Part shown: piece after piece, positions 24,601 to 36,600 of the stretch | Layout: every line of letters starts with the position of its first letter | Position numbering within the stretch: position 1 is the stretch's first letter | NCBI GenBank assembly: GCA_947561585.1 | Contig: CANNZV010001466.1 | Span: 62,001-126,000 of the forward strand | Origin: Caprella mutica | Taxonomy: Eukaryota > Arthropoda > Malacostraca > Amphipoda > Caprellidae | DNA length: 64,000 nt | Direction: 5' to 3' | The notes under the pieces: generated by a model | Told to the model about the DNA's origin: nothing | The model's input: the letters and a program-made list of their open reading frames with translations, nothing else | The model's database searches: none | Program-made: the position numbers and the translations under genes

Positions 24601-27600
24601 GCAGACTCACGGCAAATCCACAGCAGACTCACGGCAAATCCACAGCAGACTCACGGCAATTCCACAGCAGACTCACGGCAATTGCACAGCAGACTCACGG
24701 CAATTGCACAGCAGACTCACGTTAATTGCACAGCAGACTCACGTTAATTGCACAGCAGACTCACGTTAATTGCACAGCAGACTCACTGCAATTCCACAGC
24801 AGACTCACGGCAATTGCACAGCAGCCTCACGGCAATTGCACAGCAGACTCACGGCAATTGCCTCCTCACCTGTCTCCTCTGCTACTCACCTGTCTCCTGT
24901 GCTACTCACCTGTCTCCTGTGCTACTCACCTGTCTCCTGTGCTACTAACTATCTCATCTTGTACTTCCGGGTGCACAAGAACAATACCCTAATGTTGCGT
25001 GTTCCGCTACTTTGTGGTGCCTGATTTTACGGTGTTTTGCTACCCTGTGGTGCCTTATGTTACTCTGGTGTTCCACTGCCCTCTCGCTTTTGTGTCTGCT
25101 GCTCCGAAGTCTCTTGTATCTGCTCTGTCTTCTACTCTCGAGTCCCGTGCTTCTCCTTCTGCTCTTAGGTTTTGTGTCTCTGCCTACTCTAACTACGCCC
25201 TGCCTACTCTAACCATGCCCTGGGCTCTGTAAATTTAAATGACGTCAACCCTGATCTTAATTAATTTGATCACGTTCGCCCGGAGGAAAATACCCAATCC
25301 CAATATTATACTGTTAATGAATATAATGATTCTACACCAGAGGAAGCATTTACTGTGATCAATTACAATATAAGAAGCTTTAACAAAAACTTTGACACTT
25401 TTGAAGCAATGTTGTCTTCTCTACATTCGTATCCTGATATTTTAGTACTCACTGAGACATGGCTTTCTACTGCAGTGAATGTAGATGGGTACGAGTCATT
25501 CCACACTTTTCGAAGTGAGAGGCGGGGTGGGGGAGTGTCAGTATTTTGTAGCGAGTCTATAAAGGTTAAGAGGGTGAGTGAATTATGCATAAGCTCAGAT
25601 GTTATGGAGTCGTGTACAGTTGAGATATATGTCGGGGGCATCAAATACATTATTCTGGCTGTGTATAGACCTCATTCGGGAACTATCCCTGAATTTATTG
25701 CACAGTTGAGTGATGTGGTGAATGGTTTGTCCTCGAATATGAATATTTGTATCTTGGGGGATTTTAATATTAATTTGCTCGATCTCTATAGCGCGAATGT
25801 TACTGAGTTTTCCACTGTGATGCATTCGTTTCATCTTTTACCTATTATAACAGAGCCCACTCGCTTTCCTCCAGCATTGTTAAATCAACTTCCTTCCCTA
25901 TTAGATCATATATGGATTACTGCAAGCTCCGCAGAGATGGTGAAGTCAGGTATCATTTTGTATGACGGAACTGATCATTGTCCAACTTTCATTTCGTTCC
26001 TTGCGAATGGTGGAGTGTGTTCTGATGATAGAATAAAAATATGTTTTCGTTTAGTCAATGATGGTAATAAGGAGAACTTTTTTAGGCGGGTGGAGCGAGA
26101 AGATTGGGATTCTTTGTTTTTATCTGATGACGTGGATGTTGTTTGTGTAAATTACTTGAAGCGTTTAAATGAACTGTATTGTTCTTGTTTCCCCTTAAAA
26201 ATCAAATATATTGGAAGAAAGCGTTTCTCAAAACCATGGCTCACACCTTCTATTCTGGATAAAATTAAGGAAAAGTCTATTGCGTTTAAACGGTTCAAAT
26301 TGGGACTTATCAGTGAGTCAGAAAATAAAATTATTAGGAATAGAGTGAACGTATTAGTTAAAAAAGCAAAGAAGGAGCACTACCGTAATGTTTTTGATGG
26401 ATGCAGTAGTGATGTTGGAAGGACTTGGAAGGCGATTACAAAGATTATCTCTTATAGCAAAAAAAAATGTGCAGTTGAGAGTATTATTTATGATGGAGTT
26501 GAAATCACACAATCTGATGACATCTCTCGATTATTTAACTCATATTTTTCTAGTATATCTGCAAATATTGATAGATCTATTCCAGTTATTAACGAATCTC
26601 CTCTTCATTATGTCAATTTTAACATACAATCTTCCATCTTCCTAAGTCCTGTGACTCGTGGCGAATGTGAATTGATCATAAAGTCTTTAAAAAATAAAAA
26701 AAATAATATTGATACAATTTCTACTAGCGTTTTGAAGTCAGTTAGTGGGATGGTTGGTGCTCATTTTTCGAAAATTATTAACATGTCACTGAAGAATGGC
26801 GTGTTTCCCGATATATTTAAATCTGCTGTTGTAGTTCCTATTCACAAGAAGGGTGAAGTGACTGATGTCGGGAACTATCGCCCAATTTCTCTGTTACCTC
26901 TATTTAGCAAAATAATTGAAAAGTGTGTAGCAGTGAGACTGATGGATTTCTTTGTTAAATTCAACATTATAACTCCTGATCAATACGGCTTTAGGAAGGG
27001 TTTATCAACAGTAGATGCGTTGTTGAATTATACCGATTATTTGTATGACTGCTTAGATAACAAAAAGCATGCTGTAAGCGTTTTCATAGACTTCAGCAAG
27101 GCTTTTGATACAGTTAACCATAATATTTTACTTGATAAATTGAATCTATATGGTGTACGCGGTTTGGCCCACAAATGGTTTGCTTCGTATTTGTCGGGAC
27201 GTAGGCAGCGTGTCAAAATTGGGTCATCCTTTTCTGAAGAGTTGCGAGTTTCGAGTGGTGTTCCTCAAGGAAGCGTACTGGGACCTTTATTATACCTTAT
27301 TTACGTAAATGAACTCCCAAGTGTTTTTCCTGATTTAAAAACTACCCTCTTTGCTGATGATACTACGCTAACCGCAACCCACGAAGATTATATTAGTCTT
27401 ACAAATTCCCTAAATGTACATCTTGAAAAATTGTCTTCGTGGACTTTTGCGAATAGGCTATCCTTAAATGCCGCAAAAACTAATTTGCTCCTATTTTCAA
27501 ATGTCCTCTCATCAAATCTTGTTCAATCTAACATCTTTATTAATGAAGCAAGGATTGACTTTTGTTGCAGTACAAGGTTTCTGGGGGTGGATCTGGATAG

Positions 27601-30600
27601 CAGGCTGAAGTTCAATATTCATTTGAATTCTCTTTCGAGTAAGTTATCTAAAGTTGTTGGTATCTTATATAGGTTGAGTCAGTTTATGCCGCAAAAGTCC
27701 TTAATCTCAGTATATTACAGTTTATTCTACCCATATATATTGTACTGTAACTTAGTGTGGGGTGAAACGTATGATAGTCATCTCAATACTATAGGAATGT
27801 TACAGAAGAAAGTAATTAGAATTATAACGGGAAGTGAGTTTTTAGCGCACACCAATCCCCTTTTTGTTCGTACTAATATACTGAAGGTGCGTGATGTTCA
27901 TAAATTTCTGCTTGGCGTCTACATGTATAAAAACTTATCCTCATTTAGGCTCCCTGATTATCATTATAGAACTAGACAGGCTAATGATCCAGTTGTTCAT
28001 TATCCCAGACTCACACTGTCAAGACATAGTATTAGTTTTAGTGGTCCGAAATTTTGGAATGCATTGCCACCTCAAATAAAGAACTCTCCTTCAGTTGCAA
28101 TATTTAAACGGTCATTGAAGAGTTATCTGATTGACCAATATGTTGAAACATCATAGCCTCGAAAATATGTATTTTTTGATATGTTTTTGCGATTACTGGA
28201 ATGTATTTTTTTTTGTAGTTTATCATATAGGCGAACATTTTAATTATAAAACTGTATGTACATATTAACACTCATCCTTGTGTTCCATCTATCCTTTATC
28301 CATTTAACAGTTATCTATAATAGCCTTATTTTTTAATTTTAATTTACTCTTTATCCATTTAACATGCATCTATAATAGCCTTATTTTCTAATTTTCATTT
28401 ACTCTTTATCCATTTAACATGCATCTATAATAGCCTTATTTTCTAATTTTCATTTACTCTTTATCCATTTAACATGCATCTTTAATAGCCTTATTTTTTT
28501 AATTTTCATTTACTCTTTATCCATTTAACATGCATCTTTAATAGCCTTATTTTTTTTAATTTTCATTTACTCTTTATCCATTTAACATTTAATTATCCTA
28601 GCTTTATTTTTCATATTACCAATAGTATCCAAACTTGCCCGAAAAGGTCCTGCAATATGCAGGAATTTATAAAAGGGCTTGAATAAGTATACACGTAATA
28701 CCTACTTTTAATTCTTTTAATGTATATTATGTTTCTTTTACTCCTCAATAAATTTGTTTCATTGTTTCATTTGTTTCGTTTCAATTGCACAGCAGACTCA
28801 CGGCAATTGCACAGCAGACTCACGGCAATTGCACAGCAGACTCACGGCAATTGCACAGCAGCCTCACGGCAATTCCACAGCAGCCTCACGGCAATTCCAC
28901 AGCAGCATCACGGCAATTCCACAGCAGCATCACGGCAATTCCACAGCAGCATCACGGCAATTCCACAGCAGACTCACGGCAATTCCACAGCAGACTCACG
29001 GCAAATCCACAGCAGACTCACGGCAAATCCACAGCAGACTCACGGCAAATCCACAGCAGACTCACGGCAAATCCACAGCAGACTCACGGCAAATCCACAG
29101 CAGACTCACGGCAATTCCACAGCAGACTCACGGCAATTCCACAGCAGACTCACGGCAATTCCACAGCAGACTCACGGCAATTCCACAGCAGATTCACGGC
29201 AATTGCACAGCAGACTCACGTTAATTGCACAGCAGACTCACGTTAATTGCACAGCAGACTCACGTTAATTGCACAGCAGACTCACGTTAATTGCACAGCA
29301 GACTCACGTTAATTGCACAGCAGACTCACTGCAATTCCACAGCAGACTCACGGCAATTGCACAGCAGCCTCACGGCAATTGCACAGCAGACTCACGGCAA
29401 TTGCACAGCAGACTCACGGCAATTGCACAGCAGACTCACGGCAATTGCACAGCAGACTCACGGCAATTGCACAGCAGCCTCACGGCAATTGCACAGCAGC
29501 ATCACGGCAATTGCACAGCAGCATCACGGCAATTGCACAGCAGCATCACGGCAATTGCACAGTAGACTCACGGCAATTGCACAGCAGCCTCACGGCAATT
29601 CCACAGCAGACTCACGGCAATTCCACAGCAGACTCACGGCAATTCCGCAGCAGACTCACGGCAATTCCACAGCAGACTCACGGCAATTCCACAGCAGACT
29701 CACGGCAAATCCACAGCAGACTCACGGCAATTCCACAGCAGACTCACGGCAATTCCACAGCAGACTCACGGCAATTCCACAGCAGACTCACGGCAATTCC
29801 CAGCAGACTCACGGCAATTCCACAGCAGACTCACGGCAATTCCACAGCAGACTCACGGCAATTCCACAGCAGCCTCACTGCAATTGCACAGCAGATTGGG
29901 GCAGTTGCATAAAAGATTGGGGCAGATTCACGGCAGTTGCATAGCATATCAGGTTTAGATTTTCTATGCACAGTTTATACAGAATGAACTTGTGCACTGC
30001 GCAGTTTCACATTGGGTGAATTTGCGCAGTGCGCAAGTACACCCGGTAATTGCGCAAAATTCACCCGGTTTATCCCCACGATCTTTGCGCACAGTTTTTC
30101 GATGATAACTTTTTTCTATTGAACTTAAAGAGTTGAAACTTGGTGAGCACCTAGATCTATCCTTCATCTATCTGCACACAAAAAATCAGATTGCTGACTT
30201 CTCTAGTTTTTTCGTAAAATCAAAGTATCCGGAAAATGCGCAAAGCCACCCGGTCCGACGCTACCAGTCTGCAGAAACTGGTAAAGTGTTCGTAGAGATC
30301 TCTTATTCTGTTCGTAGCAAAATTAATGTATATATAGGGATTAATTCAGAAGTGTTCGTAGCAAAATTAATGTAGGGTAAAGTTACAATATTCGGACAGT
30401 TTCAACCACTCCCACAAAAAATGCTACCACGATTGGTAGAAACGACCTTACCAATCGTTGTTTACACTAAAGTGTTGCCAGATACGAACATATCAAAGGT
30501 ATTTACAGCGAATCCGCGTTTTATACGATCTATGAATTAATTTCGAGGCAAATATTTGTTGCGTCATTATCTGTTCAGATTCGATTATTCGGACAAAATT

Positions 30601-33600
30601 CGAATCAAATTCTCTTATTCGGACATGATTCGAATCACGTATCGAAATTTCGGACAATGTAATTGATATTGTTCTAACATATAATTAAGCTACCATTCGT
30701 GCATCTACATTGTTTTAAATTATTAACGTAATGTTAATTTAATATTCAAGTTAATCATCCTATTATAAAAAATAAAATACATATTGAAATGAACAATGGA
30801 AAAAAGTTTTATTGTAAAATGTTATTTACAATAATTATTCGGTTCAAAGAAATGATGGTTAGATAAGGCTGGTTTTACATCGTTTGTAAATTAGGAAAAA
30901 GGAATTGATTGAGCTGTATGAGAATGTTTATTTATCACAATTACAAAATCATTCAAATTCTTTGATGAAATATCATTCCATTTCATGAACAAAACATGTC
31001 AAAATAGATGTACCTTTAAAAATTAAGCTAATAAGAAATAATAGTAAGCAACAAAATCTAAGTAATACTCCAACTAATACTACTGTAACATACCAACATA
31101 TGCATTAATATAAATATCACATAAGTCATCACTTTCAATCTTAATGAAATTCCTTTGGCAAATAGTTGATGACATTTTTGCAATCAATCTTACAAGATTT
31201 AATCTTTAGTTCTTAGGCCGTCTTTGATCGTTTATTACCATTCCTTGACCTTTTAGACTTCGTGCAAATGTTGCATTTGAAGTCCATCTCTTCGGTTTCT
31301 TCCCTTGATAATGATTCGAAACTTTCTCCCAAGCATTCTTTATGGTACCAGCGTGAACAATAGTTACAGCCAATCCATGCATCTATATTAGATTTATCAT
31401 TATCACCTCCACATGCACAACAAATGTTTTCAAAATCTTCAAGCTCATCATCTTCGTCATCATGGAGAAGGCAGTCTTGATTTGATGAATCTGAATCATT
31501 GTTCACTTCTTGTACTGATGATTTCTTAGCTCCTTTCGTATTTTTGGTCTTTGTAGACTTCAGCAACTTATTTTTTTCTCTCTCTTCTTTCCTCTTTTTC
31601 TTGTTCTCCTCTTCAATCATCTTATCAGTCCGTTTTTTCTCAAGATATTTAACGTAATGTTCCCCAGTAACTGCGGGTGGCATTTTCGGCCTCGACTTTG
31701 ATTCTTTTTTATTCGGGAATTCATCCTCATTTATTTCCAAATAATTCTTGAAAGGTGACCCAAACTTATTACTCATTCTGTAGGCTTTCAAAGTTGGTGG
31801 AGGAGATGGATTCACAGTTGATGAATTATCAATGCCAGAAGGACCCGCAATAGGATTTTCGTACAGAGAAGAATTTATGATCTGTTGGGTATTCATTTCA
31901 GGAACTGTAGAGATATTTGTTTCAGTTTGATTTGAATTCGAATAAGTTGAGAGTACCATATCATCTTGTGCTCTGGTGAAAGTTGTATCGTCGTGAGTAA
32001 CTAATGATTGAACTGTAGGGATAAATTCATTGATGGACTGGTTGGCAATAGTTATCTCTGTATCATTTCGAAGAATTATCGTATTATCTCGTTGCACTTC
32101 GACATCTGATGCTATTTCGTTGGGAGCCTGGAGATTTTGAGGTTCAATCGTTTGAGAGGTAGCACGAGGTTGAGGATTCTGTCCTACAGAATCTCTTGCA
32201 ACAAAGTTATTGGCCATTGCAGCTGCAGGAATCACCTCTTGTGTACTCATTCCATGATCAGGTAGACCTTCTTTCTTTGACAACTCGACTAATGATCTCA
32301 AAGATTTATAAACCATCCAAAGTTCGTGCTCGGACCCAGTACCATTGATGTCATATTGTTCTTCATAACGCCGTTCAAAATTCCTGAGATTGTCAGCACT
32401 CATCTCTCCAGTTACTGTATCGAAAGCTCTTAATATACCTAGTCTCTGTTCAGATGACACAAGAGATTTCATTTGTAATTTCTCAGCAGCCTTTTTTGTG
32501 TCGATGAGACGTGAATAATCAATAGCATCGACATTGTATGGAATCAGACCACATTTTCTGAAGCCTGAAACAACATTTTCAGGTCGATTTTTTGCTCTTT
32601 CAAAGGCTTCATCGAAGACTGGGAAGAAGTTAGCGCGGTTCATAGACATATTATACTTGGCTTTGAAGTCTAGCAAAGCCTGGTTCCAAAATGTTTTGAA
32701 AGGACCGAATACACTGACATCGAGGGGTTGTAATATGTGTGATGCATGAGGTGGGAAGCAAAAGAGAATGACCTGATTCTCACGGCAGAACTCTACAAGC
32801 GGAAGGTTTATATGGGTGGTATGGCCATCCATAAACACCATGATCGGGAACTGCACGCCATCCTCTTTCAATTTGGCCACGAAAAGGTTTGAGAACCAGC
32901 CAAAGAATGCTGTGGTAGAAATCCAGCCATTTGGGGTGACACCGACGTTATATTTTTTTGCATCCACCCCTTTGAATTGGAAAATCGGCCGAACTCCAGC
33001 AAAAATAACAAATGGCTTCTGGTAATTCCCATCCCCAGACGCACAGCACAAGACAGTTATCTGTTCTTTACTTTCTGTTGTCACAGAATACACATTCTTA
33101 CTACCTTTCTCTGTTATGACTTTTAACTTATTCAATCCTCCTAGAGGCAATCCTGTTTCATCTAGATTGAATATCCTATTGCTATTTTCAGACGTAAAAA
33201 ACTCCTCTGCGTGGATGTCATGTTCATCTCGTAGAAAAGTTTTCAAATCTTGGAACCAATTACGAATACCTGTCTCCGTAACATTTTTTCGGAGATATCC
33301 GAGGTCCTCTTTAGCCCTTGGCACAAGATTTGGCTTCCTTGCCATGAATCTATTAACCCAGGATTTGCATGGTAAATTATCTGGGAACGGCCTGTCTTTA
33401 TCGGTAATTTCTTCATGCAAAATAGAATGTACAATATTAGAAGGGAAGTAATATAAATTAAAAATACAGTTTTTTACACATATTTTCCATACGATAATAA
33501 TAAATTTGAATCAAATTTGAGTATATAAAATGAATAAAATAAGTTTTCATATTGTTTGTTAATTGAATTATAAAGTAACATGCATATACATATTTCATTA

Positions 33601-36600
33601 CAATGGATAACTAATAATAATAATATCAATATTTGCGTAGCTTACTTTCATTACTCTCCATTTCTGCTTTGTCCAGGACGTCTTTCACTATGAATCTCAC
33701 AGCACCAAGGTTGTATCCAAGCCCAATTGAAGCACGGTAGAGCAAATATCCAGCCAATATCGTTTCTTGCTCTGGAGACAGCTTACACTGTCGACCTAGA
33801 TTTTATTTTTATTAAATATGAAGATATCTATAAAAGTTCAAGCACAATTTTCCTTTTGCTGTCCTTTGCGATGTAATCTAAGATATCTATCGTAACTAGA
33901 TAAATATAAATACTACTTTGATAAAATGGATATCAGCATAAATAGTTAAATATTCGATTAAAATGGTTAAATGTTTTAATTTTAATCTCGTCAATTCTAA
34001 TAATTGACCGAAATATCTTATCTCAAAAACTACAAAGAAAATATATGTTATAAGACGTAGACGTAAATAAAATAAATTTTAGACTGATGGAATTATAAAG
34101 AAATTTCTTTTTACCTAACTATCTTACCTGATTTAGGGGCTACAACGAGACTCTTTCCTGATATTCTGTCACCAATTGTTGAAACAGGTATGGCGTATCT
34201 CTCTGATGCCTGCCTTATTGTCAATCTCTCATTTCTTACAGAAGCTACAGCTCTTAATAAATCATCTTCAGAATATGAGCGATATTTTTTACGTGGTGCC
34301 ATTGCTGCATGTAACAATCACTGAAATATTCTCTTCTAAGTTTACGTAAATATATATTTTTAAATTCTGCAAGTGATTAAAGAAACAATGAATTCATAGT
34401 CTATACCTAGCGCGTAATATTTTTATCGATAAATAATGATGTACTGATAAAATAAAGCATTTTCTCCATTGCCCGAATTTATAACTTAAATTTCATGCGA
34501 TTCATTCAATTCGGACAACAATTCGGACAAATCGAATCAATGATAATCCGATTAGAAACTACGGACAGTAAATTTTTAGCGGTTTTCTCCTTTAATCATG
34601 AAATTATATGTCAACACTCGATGGCAACACTCCAACACGATGTAAACATGGCCGCATGACTTGAATTGAGCTGCGCGTGACCGAAAGTTTCAAGGATTTG
34701 TATGGTCTTCTGAGTGACGTTCCTATTCAAATTAGTATGAAAATGGAGGGTGATATATTTAACTATTCACTAAATTGACAGCTTAACACTAAATCTTCTG
34801 CTTTTTTCAAATTTAGTTCCTAAACACATCCACAGTAGACCAGTTACACACTTAACTATGTGTATGCTCGTACTGTTGAGTATTTGAATAAATAACCTCT
34901 TTTGTCCGAATAATCGAGCTGTCCGAAATTCGTAACCTTACCCTAAATATAGGAATTAATTCAAAATTGTTTGGAGATAATATCCCAAATATCTCCCATA
35001 TTCTGCAGACTGGCTCCCATATTCTGCAGAGTCACAGTCTGGACCAAAGTCTGTGGATTTTTAGCTAATTCATATATTACCACCTAGCTACCATTAATTT
35101 TTGGTGGAAAAATAGGTAAAATCACCAAAATGTTGGTTACTTAGCCAAATTACGATATGTATCTAAAAGCTGAGCAGCGCACCACAGTACGGCGGACCAC
35201 TGTACATTCTATTAGATAGGTAATTTGAAAGAAGAATAATGATATATGGAGTGAATATGATAATTGTTGTAGGCTATCAAATTTATGACTGATGGTACTT
35301 GAATCCAATGTTAATACTACACAGTATAATTCTTTGATCCTGATATTTAATTTGGAATAGAAAATAAAATTTATCATAGAAAACTTTAATAATTATAATT
35401 TTATGGGGTAACTATTGTAAACTTTCTGTCTGAAGTCAGTGAGGTTCTAACTGATCAGTTAGATTTATCGGGGGACGTGCCGCGGCCCGCCCCCCGAACC
35501 CCCCCTGCCAGTTCATCAAACAAACTATCGGATACAACAAACTACATAACAGACAATTATGTTGAAATCATTGATAGAATGTACAGTGGTGCGCCATAAT
35601 GTGGTGCGCCGCTCAGCTTTTAGGTACTGTTGCAAATTACTGAAAATTTATGGTGGATTTTTTCAGCTTTTACAATAAGTCAGTGGAATTTTGTGGACCA
35701 AATGCAGACTGGAGAGAGTTAAGGGCCTTTTAGACGTGAAACATTTTCACAATGTTGCGCGATAATTTGTTTCAGAGCTGTTGCCCGGGTGTTTCAGCCA
35801 CAATTTCTCCGCGACATTTCTCGATTCGCTCAGTGCCAGTTGGTGTCGCGCAACAGTGCTGAAACAAATGTTTACAGACATCCTCAGTGTGTTATTGGCT
35901 GTCAGAGGGAGATGAGTGCGTCACTGCTACAGACGCACACACATCTCATTACACACCACATACAGTGTCATTTTTTATATAAGTAAATATATCTTTTACA
36001 AGCAAATTCATAATTATATGAAAAACAGCCAACGCTCTATGAATGGAATAAAATATTGTTTTGGTGTCCTAGAAATTTATTATTGCATCGCGTTTATTAT
36101 GTTACGATATAAGTTTTAAATGTCATAAAGATATGCGTTGTAAATAATGATTGATTTTTTTATTTTGTATCCAAGTAAAACTACCTACTGAAGTTATCCC
36201 TCAAAGTTCCTCTCCTCAAATCATTTGATATAGCTAATAGCAAGTAATTTAAACTATATACAATTGCTTGTGCGACACTAGAGTTGCCTCTCACCGAATT
36301 ATCGTCTAAACAGATTGCTCGAAGTATACATAAACAATTGCGCGACATTTGTATATAAACAATGTTGCTGATACAAAATGTATCACGTCTAAAAGGCCCT
36401 TTACTCTCTGACTCTCAGGAGCAGATTCAGAATCTCCCGCAGCTAATTGAGCTAAATTAATATTAACATAGGAATTAATTCATGATCTCCCGCCGAGATC
36501 TCAAATTTCTAAAATTCGATCAAAAATTTATACAGAGAGTTTTGGAATTTTTTTCCATAACCTGCAGACTGAATTAATTCCTATGTTTAAATGTTACCAT

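Larger units (their letters stand above)
24862..28782 (+). mobile_element. CR1/L2-like LINE inserted in the satellite
   Basis: AATTGC (24856-24861) is repeated at 28783-28788, and the satellite resumes on both sides, so this is a clean insertion with a short target duplication. The 5' part holds four 20-bp copies of ACTCACCTGTCTCCTGTGCT and a pyrimidine-rich leader. Then comes the endonuclease/reverse transcriptase frame, a 3' UTR with 55-bp repeats, and a tail of TTGTTTCATTTGTTTCGTTT type with no poly-A. Short terminal repeats without poly-A are typical of the CR1/L2 group. Confidence 0.85.
22748..30261. mobile_element. 7.5-kb TA-flanked element mostly converted to 22-bp satellite
   Basis: Ends GCGTCAGACCGGGTGGCTTT (22748) and, inverted, GCGTCGGACCGGGTGGCTTT (to 30261): 24 of 25 terminal bases match. 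Both are flanked by TA, inside a CCAGTCTGCAGA-type MITE. The core ACCGGGTG..TTTG is shared with the ends of the pogo-like remnant at 3034-4798. Subterminal TTGCGCA and CACCCGG motifs are repeated at 30000-30070. There is no own transposase. The interior is satellite plus a later LINE insertion. Confidence 0.75.

Noticed and set aside
23256..24855. Long plus frames (up to 351 codons) encoding HSRLTAIPQQTHGNSTADSR-type repeats
   Set aside because: All three plus frames of the 22-bp array are open because the 66-bp triple unit lacks stops. No unique sequence, and it lies inside a transposon in an intron.
25265..28156. Endogenous retrovirus or LTR element
   Set aside because: The AP-type endonuclease precedes the RT, and there are no LTRs, protease, RNase H/integrase order or envelope; it is a non-LTR element.
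32534..33451. Plus-strand frames opposite the Tigger transposase
   Set aside because: Shadow frames of the transposase; no domains.
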